NCBI GenBank assembly: GCA_016169945.1
Contig: JADLSH010000395.1
Span: 7,096,001-7,160,000 of the forward strand
Reading direction: 5' to 3'
DNA from: Trachythela sp. YZ-2020
Taxonomy: Eukaryota > Cnidaria > Anthozoa > Malacalcyonacea > Clavulariidae
Length of the DNA: 64,000 nucleotides
The translations under genes were made by a program, and so were the position numbers. Each line of letters starts with the position of its first letter. Position 1 is the first letter of the stretch. Positions 48,533 to 60,829 of the stretch are shown here, in pieces. The notes under the pieces were generated by a model that did not search any database, was not told the DNA's origin, and was given only the letters and a program-made list of their open reading frames with translations.

Positions 48533-49480
48533 CAGGATCATATAACACTCAATAGAGTTTATATTATGAAGGGGTCTCAGCAACTGTCCTGTCCTGCCTA
48601 GCTGGAATCATATAACACTCAATAGAGTTTATATTATGAAGGGGGTCTCAGCAACTGTCCTGTCCTGCCTAGCTGGAATCATATAACACTCAATAGAGTT
48701 TATATTATGAAGGGGGTCTCAGCAACTGTCCTGTCCTGCCTAGCTGGAATCATATAACACTCAATAGAGTTTATATTACGAAGGGGGTCTCAGCAACTGT
48801 CCTGTCCTGCCTAGCTGGGATCATATAACATTCAATAGAGTTTATATAATATTATGAAGGGGGTCTCAGCAACTGTCCTGTCCTGCCTAGCTAGAATCAT
48901 ATAACACTCAACAGAGTTTATATTATGAAGGGGGTCCCAGCAACTGTCCTGTCCCAGCAACTGTCCTGTCCCACCTAGCTGGAATCATATAACATTCCAT
49001 TGAGTTTATATTATGAAGGGGGTCTCAGCAACTGTCCTGTCCCACCTAGCTGGAATCATATAACATTCCATTGAGTTTATATTACAAAGGGTGTCTCAGC
49101 AACTGTCCTGTCCCACCAGCTAGCTAGAATCATATAACACTCAATAGAGTATATATTATGAAGGGGGTCTCAGCAACTGTCCTGTCCTGCCTAGCTGGAA
49201 TCATATAACACTCAATAGTGTTTATATTATGAAGGGGGTCCCAGCAACTGTCCTGTCCCACCTAGCTGGAATCATATAACACTCAATAGAGTATATATTA
49301 CGAAGGGGGTCTCAGCAACTGTCCTGTCCTGCCTAGCTGGAATCATATAACACTCAATAGAGTTTATATTATGAAGGGGGTCTCAGCAACTGTCCTGTCC
49401 CACCTAGCTGGAATCATATAACACTCAATAGAGTTTATATTATGAAGGGGGTCTCAGCAACTGTTCTGTCCTGCCTAACC
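48533..49480. repeat. ~71-bp minisatellite, about 13 copies
   Basis: Units begin AATCATATAACACTCAATAG and contain GGTCTCAGCAACTGTCCTGT. A truncated extra CCCAGCAACTGTCCTGT at about 48950 shows local slippage. A SINE-like phrase (GGTTTCCTCCTATAGTAGCACT) follows at 49484. Confidence 0.93.
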
Positions 49481-49499
49481 CAGGTTTCCTCCTATAGTA

Positions 49500-51087
49500 G
49501 CACTCAGGCCTTATTGGCCCTTTCAATGTATCTTTAGGGAAGCAGTAATTACTTAGATTGATAAAACTGATAAAGTTATACCGTACAAATAAAGATAGTT
49601 GATAAAGATAGTTAAAGTAACATGAATGCAATCCAAGGGATACACAAAATACACCCTCTTTGAAAATGGATTTTGCAAACAACATGCAGGCAGGTGGCAA
49701 GATATATGTTGACATTGACTAAATATGGACTGATTTGTACATGACGAGAAAAGCATTAACTTTTTAAAAAATCTGTGCTAGTTGTCGTTTTATAAAGGGC
49801 ACTGTAAAGTTCTGTTTTATTCCATAAATTAAAAGTAACAATCTGAACTAAAACCAACAAAATATACAGCTATACAATTACTGCAATTGCTTCTTTTATA
49901 CTGCAGTGTATATAGCTGCACTAGCTGTCAGACAAATTAACTAAAAGGCAGATGTGTGCATTTTGAACAAAGAAATTTCTTCCCATATGACTAGATTATA
50001 TCTAAACGTAAATAGTATGTCTGGGAACTGTCTCATCATTTGCCTTGATTGGATATTTAAAACTTGAGAACTGGAAAGATCTAAATATATTAGAAAGCTA
50101 TAAACAAGGGGAAAGCGTCTTGTGATATAAGTGAGCTGGGACGCACTGAAAGAATCAAAGAGCCTCTAAATGGTATATCCCACAAAAAGTTAATCCTCTA
50201 GGTATTACACGTGACAAACTTCAACTTCCAAATGTAAATACAGTATTGTACTGATATTAAATGTATAAAATTATATGAGTCACTCTCTTACCCACTGACG
50301 CCGTCGAATTGAGAAATTTTTCCAAAGCAACAATTTGATTTGTTCAAAAAATTTCAAAGCCATAATGGCTATGAGCTATCCCAGATTTTGAAATTCTCAG
50401 ACTTTTAATAGACAACTTCTGTGGATCAACTACACAAGAACATAACCAAAACCTCGCGAAGTAATTTTTTTCTTTGCAATGTTTGTCGATAGCGAGTTGA
50501 ATATTGATAATCAAACCGGTTTTTCCCTTGGGTTTAACATAAAAATATTTATGTCAGTGTAAAAGATAGTTTAAGTCCTCTGATATCTCGCATTTCGACT
50601 CATTTTCCTTCCTTTCATCGACAACAGAACGCAACTCTGTAACGCAACACTGCCAAGTGCACAAAATGTTTTGAATACGAATATCGACTGCACGTAATTA
50701 TGCAAATGTGATGATTTGGTTTTGAGTTGAATCTCCCCCCTGATAGACTATTGAATAATCTATAATTACGAGGGGTAAATTTCTGAATTTTGTACAATTC
50801 ACCGGAAGCACCTGCATTCGATGACCGGATGTAATGTGACCACGTAAGTAGCATACACCCGTAGGCTACCTTCTCAGTAACTGCGACATGATCCAAATTT
50901 ATCCGTATGGCCACTGGTATGGACACATGGATTACTCCACCAACTGAACCAGGGCCTATTCTAAGAGATTTTCAATAGTCCACACTTCAGAGAATGTGTA
51001 TGCCCCTTAAGGAAATTTAGGAGTGCTCATTTTCAGTGGTAGTGGAAGAAACTGTTGTCAAATATTCAATACTGCACACTTTCATAT
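49500..51087. other. Intergenic, no gene recognised
   Basis: No coding segment or repeat array that I can support. Confidence 0.4.
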
Positions 51088-51377
51088 CAGGGGCGTAGGA
51101 AGCGGGGACCGCGGCCCGGGCGGCCCCTCCCCCCAATATTTTATAAAGGGGGGCCGCCGGAATAGCTTTTGGCCTCCCAAAAATAATTGAATTATATGAA
51201 CAAATCATAATGAAAGAATTAATGAAAGGGCTTAACGAAAGAGGTAGAGAAGACTCCGAAATGCCATTTCCAACGATCTAGAGACTACAAATTTTCAAAA
51301 ATTTCCCACTCTGCGCCAATTATGGTGGCGCCTCGTGAGGCTGGCCCCTCTAACTTAACAAACTTCATACGCCCCTG
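51088..51377. mobile_element. hAT-type MITE with 8-bp TSD (one mismatch)
   Basis: Left end CAGGGGCGTAGGAAGC; right end inverted CAGGGGCGTATGAAGT. Flanking 8-mers TTTCATAT (51080-51087) and TTTCACAT (51378-51385) differ at one base. The interior carries paired C/G runs. Confidence 0.85.
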
Positions 51378-53780
51378 TTTCACATTCAATACTGCACACT
51401 TTCCAATCAATACTGCACACCAAAATAGGCCCTGAACTGAACAAAAATATTACAATGGCACAATGCCACAATTGGCCATTTGATACATTTTTTTAATTGC
51501 ACAATATTCAAGCTGTTTATATGTAGTTACTTTTCAGAGCTATAAATATGTGACTAGACATCAGCGAGCAGAAATCACAGATATAAGCTAAAGCAATTAT
51601 GTTTTTTTGTGGGTAGTACTAGTTGTGAAAGCCGCGATTTTCTGACATCATGTGACACCATAAATGACATTGACTGACCAACATTAATTTCTTGGCAACA
51701 CTTATTCGTATCCGGCAAGTAGAACCACTTCACCGATCACGACATCACGTGCGTGTTAATTTCGACGAAACATGGTTGTCAGAATGTCAGTACTAAATCG
51801 GTATCTTTTTACGTCTAGGGATAAAAACATACAAATCTTGCATGGCAACTTAATTACTATGAAGGCCAAATACTTGCTCCAAAAACCATCAGCATAAGCT
51901 GGTTAAATAATAATTACGTGATGTTGACTAATGCAAGTTCCGCTGACGTATATATCAGGCCCCGCAAAGTAGGCGTTGCGCGTGGTAATTCCAAGAAACA
52001 AACACTTTTTCTCATTTCTCAAGCCATTCGAAACCTTATATTGGCTTTAAGCCACTTTCCATACATGAAGTACAACTAAATTTTCTGTTCAGCGGTTTGT
52101 TTATAAAAAACTCCATTGTGTCTGATTGTGTTGTAATCTCATGACTTACCCTTACAGCTTTTAAATACTCTGTCACTAATGGTGAATTAAAAGATGGTTG
52201 TAAGTGATAATAATTTATCAATTTTATGAATCTTTTCCTTTCCCTATCTTTATATCAAAATGTATTAATATTGTATGTATACAATAGCCAATAATGTCCA
52301 AATATATATCTACGGACAAAAATGCTCCTTTTTATAGTGTCTTTTGCATCTAAGAATGAACAGTCGCAGATAAAATATACTATGCTCACATGACACTTTC
52401 ATGTTTGTCTTGATCATTTGGCAAGAATACGCCTTTTCGGGGTTCGCGACGCCATCCGCATCTTGCCAAGTCATGGGGCAAACACAATAGAGCAACAATA
52501 GCATGACCCTAGGGACAAGTATTCCCATTGGGAGGAGGTAATGTTTTTACCATTGTATTTGCCCAACTTGGCAAGATGGCGTTGCGAACCTCGATACTAT
52601 TAAATCTTGAATGTGTTTGTAGATGGAAATTTTTAGCAAAAATTATATACATGTATGGAGGTAAGCCAGCCCAAGTACTTGGCCTAGCTCGCTTTCCCAA
52701 GACGAATTTCACCTGTGTATACATGAGACTGATCAGACGAGCTGGCTCTCCAAAACAAAGCAGCTGGGCTGAGTTAAATAATATAGACAAATTTTCCAAC
52801 AAAATCATACTTTTGTGAACAAGTTTTACAGTTATAACACACAAGAACGATCACAGAGACCTTCTAAGATCGAAATCTGTTGACAAAATGTCATTTACAA
52901 CATTATTTTCACATAAAAACAGCATTAATTCTCAGCCCGGGTAGGCAAGCTTGTCATTGCATTTATATGGAAAATGCCATTCCCACTTTAAGCAAGATCC
53001 CAGGTCAGTCGAGGCTGGATCTTGCTTAGGCAGGCCAGTTCAGTTCCCTTATAAACGCAAGATGAATTTTAATAGGAAATAATAACAAAACCAGGTCAGC
53101 TCGTCAAAGGAAGACTGTTTAGGCATCATACACCAATTAATGAAAATCTGTTAAATCTCTGCACAACCCAAACTGGGATCGGAAATGGCACGGCATTGGA
53201 ATTTTTTACATTTTGCAAAAATTAATGAGCGGTTGTTACAAAGCTGGCCCAAAATTTTTATTAATTCCCCAGCATGCAGTGCGAGGAAGTAACTACTAGA
53301 CAATGCATTCATGTATATAACTGTACTGCAGGGAAATGATAAACATACTGTTAAGAGGATTTTGTCTCTGCTAGCTGTATACTGCCATTTGCCAATTTCC
53401 TAATTAGGTAACTGGGTGATTTCAGGGGGCTCATCTGGGGAGGGACGGAGGGTGTGCAGGTTTATCAGGTAGGATCACCCTGCTGCCACCTGATGTGGCT
53501 TTGTAGCTTTATGGATGCATTCATGGAAAAAATTTTACATGAGCAGACATTGCAGATGTAAATTCCTCTTTCGTGAAAAATTATCTTGTATTACTTAGAC
53601 AGAGTAATTAGTAAAAGGGACTTTTAAAGCATGAAAATAAGTCAAATCACAAACATCAGGCAAAATATGAATCTATCAATGTGAAGCTTAAACTTTTGGA
53701 TAAGGATGCGTTTGAACACACTTTATGTTAACTAGTAATGGAATAAAGCATTTGTTTTAAACAACCTTTAAACAATGTAG
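51378..53780. other. Intergenic region upstream of CZIB; foldback scraps
   Basis: Two palindromic scraps: 52643-52773 (AGCCAGCCCAAG and AGCTGGGCTGAG-like ends) and a hairpin at about 52990-53030 (AAGCAAGATCC pairing with GGATCTTGCTT). The first CZIB exon, carrying the start codon, should lie here but is too short to identify by eye. Confidence 0.45.
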
Positions 53781-56700
53781 AAAATTGCCCTGCAATTCAA
53801 GTGTAACTTGGAGAATGTCACTGATCTTCAAGCTGAAGGGGAAGATTTCAGGTGGTATTTGAAGGTAAGCTTTACATATTATGTTCCTAACTCAATCTTG
53901 TTTTCAAAATACACGAGCGCCATATTGGGTTGCACTATTGCGCCAGCGTGCGCTCGCACATGTGTATGTGAATCAGGGTGTACGATTTATCAAACTGATA
54001 ACTGCCATCAACGACACTCTTATTTTCACGAGAAGCTCGAATAATGCCGTTCATAAATGGCCTGCCTAGGCAACAAAAAGATAGTTCGTCTGACAATTCG
54101 TCTGGGACTGTACAGTATATAAACACGAGAAACCAACGGATCAGCCGTAATTCGTCGAGATGAATTATTTGGCGTAGTTCATCTTTGGGTCAGACGAACT
54201 ATATTGTGCGTGATGTGTATAAATACGGCGGCATCAAGCAAACTCTCAGGAAAATATCAGGTATAATCTATTCCCAAAACTCTTGAAAGTATAGATCATA
54301 TACTTCTAGTTAGTCCGTCTGGATAGTTTTTAAATCAGTTTATATACTTGTGTGTATATGATGCATATTGACGGATGATCTGTTAGACGGATGATATATC
54401 TTGATGAATGAACCATCAGACGGATGATGCATCTTGACGGATGAACCATCAGACGGATGAACCATCAGACGGATGATATATCTTGATGAATGAACCGTCA
54501 GACGGATGATATATCTTGATGAATGAACCATCAGACGGATGATATATCTTGATGAATGAACCGTCAGACGGATGATATATCTTGATGAATGAACCATCAG
54601 ACGGATGATATATCTTGATGAATGAACCGTCAGACGGATGATATATCTTGATGAATGAACCATCAGACGGATGATGCATCTTGACGGATGAACCATCAGA
54701 CGGATGATATATCTTGATGAATGAACCATCAGACGGATAAACCATCAGACGGATGATATATCTTGACGGATGAACCATCAGACGGATGATATATCTTGAT
54801 GAATGAACCATCAGACGGATGATGAATCTTGATGAATGAACCATCAGACAGATGATGAATCTTGACGAATGAACCATCAGACGGATGATGAATCTTGATG
54901 AATGAACCATCAGACGGATGATGAATCTTGATGAATGAACCGTCAGAAGGATGATGAATCTTGATGAATGAAACATCAGACAGATGATGAATCTTGACGA
55001 ATGAACCGTCAGACGGATGATGAATCTTGATGAATGAACCGTCAGAAGGATGATGAATCTTGATGAATGATCTGAAAATCGGAAATCCACCTTGACGAAT
55101 GATCCGTTCATGCTTAAGCCTTAGGCCGGTCATAACTTGTGCGTTATATATTGCGGTGGAAAAAAGCATTTTTCCAACTTAGAACAATAGATATATAAAA
55201 TATCGTCTTGGATTTTTTGTTTTCGGAGTTTGTTTCTCATTATATATTTCTTGAAATTATCTGATGGAAAAGGTTTGGATATTTCTTGTATCCTCGTCAA
55301 AATTTGCTACTTCAATTATTGCTGTCTGAGGCGCTAAGACTAGTGTACGTTATATGGTTAATGAACTAGTGAAATACAATTTGAATGGTTGCACGTTTGG
55401 AATAAAACTGTGCGAATCCGATTCGAATCCGTGTCCGATCCAATCCGATCGGATTCGGACTAAACCTTCATGCATTCGGATCGGTTGATGAATCGATCTA
55501 TTCTTATTTTTTAAGAATCGATCGATGATCGGTCGATTCTTATTTTTTTTCAGATCAAATCGGATCGAATTTTATTCTTATTTTGTCGGTGTGGAAAGAG
55601 CTTAACGATCAAAAAGGCTTAAGTTTATCGAAAAGATCAGCAAAACAAACTGCGGGGGTCTTAATGATTTGTTAAATATGTTTGCTTCGTTTTGGCTTGG
55701 AATTTTATCGGATCGGATTTAAACGACAATGTTCGGATCGGATCACTATTTTTGTGTCTCGGATCGGATAGGATTCGGATCGACAATTTCGGTAAACCCT
55801 CGGATTATAAGACCCCAATCCGATCCGACGCACACCTTTAGTTTAGAAAGCACTAGGCGCTAATAGCACTATATAGATTTGTAAGGGTTCATAAAATTGG
55901 TAAAGATCATGAAAGTCTTTGAATGTCCTTGTCCTTGAATTATATAGAAGTGCTTGAAAGTCTTTGTCTTTGAATTATATATAAGTGCTTGAAAGTCTTT
56001 GTCCTTGAATTATATAGAAGTGCTTGAAAGTCTTTGTCCTTGAATTATATAGAAGTGCTTGAAAGTCTTTGTCCTTGAATTGTATAGAAGTGCTTGAAAG
56101 AGCTCAGATTTACATGTATGTTGTGCATGCTGATAATAATTCTTAAAGTGGCATTTTTTTAACATTTGAATTTTCTAATACACATTCTTGAAAGGTCCTT
56201 GTCGAGGTTCCTGAGACGGTCCCTGAGTTTAGTTCATCCTGGTTTGACCAATACTTAATATATACTGTACTTGTAGTTGTGACGAACGGGGTTACCTCAG
56301 AAAGCATATTGCTGTATTCGCGTACCTGCACTTGGAACCCCAAGTTAAAATATGGTAGATTGTATGTACGGTATATACTCTACCTCTATACTCTACGAAA
56401 TGATATTATGTTTTGACGATGATATAAATAATTTAACATACCAATAAACTTGGATCATATACTATCATGTTTAATTTTAGTCAGGTAAATGTGATTCTCA
56501 TAATCGTACACGTGTTACTCTCTATAGGTAAAGTGCCTCAACTGTGGAGAGGAAAATCCTTCATGGATCTATGTAACAATTGAGGTTTGAAATACTATAT
56601 ACTCTCTACACTATCCGAGAAGAGGTGAATGAATATCTAGCCATTGGTGAAGCAGTGGTTATCAGCCTAGGGTGCGCTGTAATTAAGACTTGGTTGTTGG

Positions 56701-59700
56701 TACAGTAAGAATTCGAACGCATACGTCCTGTCTGAAGTTATTAATTGTTATTTCATATTGATTGTTGAAATTAGAAAGAAACCTTTAAATTACAGTAATA
56801 CTATTGATGAATATTTTGTCTCTAATTTCCGTTCTCAAGATGACAAATGAAGTATTTTCTGATACTCTATTTCAGGAAAGTCAACCAATCAAAGGAAGCA
56901 GAGGAAAAGCAAACTTTGTCACACATTGTAAACTTTGTGGAAGACAAAATTCCTTGGGTAATTAACAGGATCATGAGCACCGCCTAAGCACCCTTCTAGC
57001 AATATGTAGATTAATTTACCACGTGGTTTAATTAAACGAAAACGGTTTTAATAGTAGATGGATGCGACGCAGGGCTAGTTTTAGAATATATTTAATTCTC
57101 CATAAAATGTCATGTGGAGTGGCTACGCAGCCAGCGCATGTACGGGATCTTGTATGTCACAGTTAGATACAGTTTTTATGACTGATATTGCTTTTCTCAG
57201 TTGGTATGTGCTATGACTTACAATATGCAAAGGTATAGGTGACTTATATAAGGCCAGATTTTAGTCATTACCATTTTCTATGGTAAATTTGAATTTTGTG
57301 ACTTCACTATGGGTAAAGCAATGATTGCCCGCCTCAATTCACTTCGTGTACGAGAAAATGTTTTTAATTTACCTCTTCTATACACTACTAATTCGTTTTA
57401 GATATCTTGAAAGACTCCATTTGTTCATACAGAGTATGTAATGTTTTTTCATTACCATTTACTTAGTATTAATGCTTGTAAATCTGTGTTAACTTGAGTG
57501 TTTTCTTTATGTTGATTGTGCTTTGCAACCCATTCAAACCATAGGTGATTAGGAACTGTATCGTGTGTTTCCTTTTGTGTCAATGTCATTAGGTCTACCC
57601 AAGTGCACACAACTTTTTGTTCATGTTTATCATCACCAGAAAAACGCGACATGCGATTGCGCAACACCTCGAGCGCACGTATCCGATTGCTTTTAATTAA
57701 AATATTTTTATATGGAATTGTATTAGAAAAGCACAATTATTTAAAATATTAGCTAAACTGTTTGTGAATCGCAACAAACGAAAGCAAGACTTTATAGAGT
57801 AAATATCGGAGAATATTATCCGCTAAATAGTTATCGTATACTACAAATCGCGACTTGTCCCCTGCGAATTTTATGAAATTCAGTTTTCTATAAGGCCGTG
57901 ACTGTAATAATGCATGTCAAATAGACAGCAGTGATTATAAAACAGCCGAAAAAAATGAAATGGACGGACAAAATTTACAAACGAAACTTGAAGTTGTGAC
58001 TCGAAGTTGTCTAGTATCGTGATATATAAATATTTTGTTCGCTTATGTTATTCCCGTTTGTCCCTCGTAAAATATATTTCAACGCACACGAAAGCGTTCA
58101 CAAATCCTCCGCTAAAGGAGCAAATATCTTGCACATTGAAACAGCCATAACTTCTCGAATATTTGGGGTATTTCAATACTTTGAAGACCAAATTAAAGCT
58201 CGTTTACAAAATTATAGTCTCCATGTTGTTTTGTTTATGTTCGGCGCATAAAATAATATATATTCGCCACTGACCAAACCGTTGTGTGGCTTCATGTTTG
58301 TGAGCCTTCAAACAGCGGGATGCCTCATTTTCCCACGAAATTTAAATAACGCGCCAACTGCAAATACTCAAAAATGTCTGAGTATTAAGCATCCTACAGA
58401 AGCAAAAATTTAAGTCAGAGATTCAGTATTCTAATACAAATTCGGATCTCAACTATGCAAAACAATCGCTATCAGACAAACCTTTTGTTATTTTATTTAT
58501 TCCGCAAGAAATGCTAATATGCTGGCATGGTTTGAAAAGTAAGGTAAACGGCGTGTCGTTCGTCGATCTCTTACAAGCAACTCAACCACTACCGTTTGTC
58601 TTAAAACAAACTAATGAATTGGAGAAAAGAATAGCCGACCTCGCATATCTTGCTAAGCGTGAATGTCATGGTAAATCTGGCAGGGGGAAAGTAGAGGCGC
58701 TTGCGAAATGTCGAAGAATGAAGTTGTGCGAAGCTGAAATTGTAGCCAATGTAAACGTATTGCTTCGTGAAGTCGAAGCATGTACATTATCAAACATGCG
58801 AAAGTGTAGTTCATGTATAGAATGTCTGGGAATTCCTGTTGTAGTGACACTGGGAATTCTGCCTTACGTTTGGCTTGTCCTTTCTTTGTTGTATTTTAGA
58901 AAGCGTAATAATGACCAGAAACGACTCGGGTATACACATAGAATCTTTGCGTTTTAGAATTGCCATAACTCTGCATGATTCTGCGGTATTACTGTTTATG
59001 CCGCATCAAATTGAAGCTTGTGATCTACTTATTGAAAATATCATGGTTCGAAGACCATATTAGATATATTTGCCGCTGAAGTATCGGGTTTTGGGCAATC
59101 CTAATGAAATCGAAGGCCAGACGAAAGCCGCGGGATATCGATTAACCACCGGATCGTATATCACAAAACATTTCAATTACTCATGCGCGATACTTGACAC
59201 GCTGACAAAAGTGCATGTGCCTCGCAGTCTCATATGTCGCGTATTTCTGGCTATGTGCAAATTTCGCACGCATTGTAGACGCTTTAAAGTTTGCCGAGTG
59301 TCCAGATCGTCTGTTATTGACTATGTTCAAACCAATTTTTAGCTACAGGTGTATCACATGTAATAATTCAATATTTCTCCAGGTTCAGGACAGCGACAAA
59401 TTCAAAACTCTCGTTTCGTTTGATTGTCGAGGACTGGAACCAACTGATTTTTCTCCCAGAGTAAGTAGAAACATTAGGAATATTTTGTAGTTTGTAGTTA
59501 GTATTGCCTTCACTGACGAAGGCCTTTACTCAAAACGTCGATTGTCCTTAATCTTTTCCAGGAAGTTCAGAAACCAAACACGGTAGCTTATTGCGGAATC
59601 CCATGTACCTACACTGGACCCCACTGTTTAGATATCCTGTCTAACGCCAGATTAATTCTGTCACTCGTTATCGAGACTGACTCCTATTTTTTGGCTATTA

Positions 59701-60182
59701 ATAGAAATTATCATGTTCGTCCAGCATAAGGAGAATGTAGGATAGACAGGTCATCTTATATTTCTAACTCGCGATTGGAAGATACAATAATTCTTAATGA
59801 TTCTCCAGGTTGGTTTTGCTGCGAAAGGAGTTGAAAGTGAAACAAAATTCTCAGATATCAATTTAACAGAAAAGGTATTTGGTTATAATAATCTATTATG
59901 TTCTCTGCCCTTCAGAACAGTCTTCCTCGTGAAGCGTCTGCGAGAGACTACAGTCAGAACTATCGTTGTTGAACCCTGATTGGTTAAGGAACCCTTAGTT
60001 CTGTTTGTTTTCAACAGAATAAAGTCGAGGCCATATAATGGTACGCGCAGTAGTTTTGTAAATGGTCTATAACAAACGGGGTTGTTTTTGTTTCGACTAT
60101 ACAGGAATGGGCAGATTATGACGAAAGTGCACAAGAAGCTGTTGGTATTTACGAAGTCACACATCAGTTTGTCAAGTTGTAA
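53781..60182 (+). CDS. CZIB: CXXC zinc-binding protein CZIB (C1orf123 family), seven exons
   Basis: Exons: 53781-53864, 56528-56584, 56876-56957, 57402-57433, 59383-59460, 59809-59874 and 60105-60182 (TAA at 60180). Together they give 158 residues, co-linear with the ~160-residue eukaryotic UPF0587/C1orf123 family; only the first one or two codons, on an upstream exon, are missing. Key features: E-D-F-R-W-Y-L-K; first CXXC (K-C-L-N-C-G); second CXXC (H-C-K-L-C-G); D-C-R-G-L-E-P; G-F-A-A-K-G-V-E-S; terminal I-Y-E-V-T-H-Q-F-V-K. The four cysteines bind zinc in this cytosolic protein of unclear function. The 32-nt microexon is supported by exact phase and by matching the I-E-I-L-S-S segment. All junctions are GT-AG and in frame, so the gene looks intact. 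Introns hold minisatellites and a helicase-like fragment. Confidence 0.93.
54080..54201. repeat. Inverted-repeat element beside minisatellite
   Basis: GATAGTTCGTCTGAC is mirrored by GTCAGACGAACTAT about 100 bp later, with further GTCTGAC and TTCGTC phrases between. The same GTCAGACGG core dominates the adjacent 33-bp array. Confidence 0.6.
54366..55080. repeat. 33-bp minisatellite, about 21 copies
   Basis: Units read GATGATATATCTTGATGAAT plus GAACCATCAGACG with variants. Since 33 is a multiple of three, three overlapping spurious minus-strand frames of up to 220 codons exist. It lies in the first CZIB intron. Confidence 0.95.
55409..55836. mobile_element. Inverted-repeat element built of CGGATCGGATT phrases
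   Basis: The left end TGTGCGAATCCGATTCG is roughly mirrored by CCGATCCGACGCACA at the right. CCGATC and GATCGG phrases recur throughout, especially 55414-55570 and 55690-55800. It lies in a CZIB intron. Confidence 0.6.
55912..56100. repeat. ~34-bp minisatellite, 5-6 copies
   Basis: Units AAGTCTTTGTCCTTGAATTA plus TATAGAAGTGCTTGA. It lies in a CZIB intron about 430 bp before exon 56528. Confidence 0.9.
57452..57736 (-). other. Unrecognised open frame, 94 codons
   Basis: An uninterrupted minus-strand frame with a varied, protein-like composition (H-E-Q-K-V-V-C-T-W-V-D-L, H-L-W-F-E-W-V-A-K-H-N). I do not recognise it. It lies in the CZIB intron 57434-59382, opposite to the gene, and may be part of an inserted mobile sequence or chance. 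Confidence 0.2.
58511..58957 (+). pseudogene. Possible remnant of a Sen1/senataxin-like helicase
   Basis: The frame reads E-L-E-K-R-I-A-D-L-A-Y-L-A-K-R-E-C-H-G-K, then K-C-R-R-M-K-L-C-E-A-E-I-V-A, and a little later C-S-S-C-I-E-C. The order resembles the helical stretch before Walker B in SF1 helicases of the Sen1 type (E-A-x-I-V-x-x-T-L ... C-C-I-I-D-E), but the D-E Walker B, Walker A and later motifs are absent, and neighbouring frames (58875-59340) are broken. It sits inside a CZIB intron in the same orientation. A weak call; it could be an unrelated mobile-element protein. Confidence 0.25.
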
Positions 60183-60264
60183 TTGAACGTTGAAGAAAAA
60201 ATAGAAATAGGATAATTAAAATATATTTATTATGTGAGGTTGTTTTACATCGAATTTTTAGAAC

Positions 60265-60270
60265 AATAAA
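60265..60270 (+). terminator. CZIB polyadenylation signal
   Basis: AATAAA lies 83 bp after the CZIB stop codon, so the 3' UTR is probably short and ends before the repeat-rich DNA to the right. Confidence 0.6.
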
Positions 60271-60362
60271 ATTGTGAAGATTGAAGATATATAATTAAGC
60301 AACAGCCAGTTGCATGTCTTAGTAGATAATACCCCCCATATGGGGTAAATTTTCCCGCCATA

Positions 60363-60400
60363 TGACGTCAGCATTTTGAGGATCTCGCCATATGACGTCA
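60363..60400. promoter_or_regulatory. Two perfect CRE palindromes
   Basis: TGACGTCA occurs at 60363-60370 and 60393-60400, each preceded by CGCCATA, so a 30-bp unit is duplicated. The site is the consensus for CREB/ATF bZIP factors. Whether these belong to the mobile element at the right or to its flank cannot be told. Confidence 0.4.
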
Positions 60401-60404
60401 TTTG

Positions 60405-60716
60405 CATAGATACGCGTAGATACATGTAGTTACATGTGGATATGCGTAGATACGCGTAGATACATGTAGATGCATCCGGATATGCGTAGATACGCGTAGA
60501 TACATGTAGATGCATGTGGATATGCGTAGATACGCGTAGATACATGTAGATGCATGCGGATATGCGTAGATACGCGTAGATACATGTAGATGCATGTGGA
60601 TATGCGTAGATACGCGTAGATACATGTAGATGCATGCGGATATACGTAGATACATGTATATACATGCGGATATGCGTAGATACGCGTAGATATACATGTA
60701 GATATGCGTGTTCAGA
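60405..60716. repeat. Higher-order repeat of 6-bp TAGATA-like words
   Basis: Words such as GATACGCGTAGATACATGTA and GATGCATGCGGATATGCGTA alternate in units of about 60 bp. Palindromes ACGCGT, ACATGT and GCATGC recur. All minus-strand frames are open by composition, not because they code. Confidence 0.88.
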
Positions 60717-60829
60717 GTATAAACTGAGGATGTAAACATTGTTTTTGGCATTGTGTTTACAAATTTTATAGAGAGAACATTTCCAGAGAGTGATTACAGG
60801 TTTTTATAGAGCTTTATTGATTTGAAAGG

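Noticed and set aside
48533..49480. CRISPR-like regular array
   Set aside because: Units are contiguous tandem repeats without unique spacers, in a eukaryotic genome.
52528..52818. 96-codon + strand frame near CZIB
   Set aside because: Overlaps a palindromic repeat scrap and has no family similarity that I can see.
54340..55169. Three overlapping minus-strand frames up to 220 codons
   Set aside because: Translation of the 33-bp minisatellite in a CZIB intron.
60258..60751. Minus-strand frames rich in Y-L-R-I-S-A-C-I-Y-M
   Set aside because: Low-complexity 6-bp word array; several frames are open equally.
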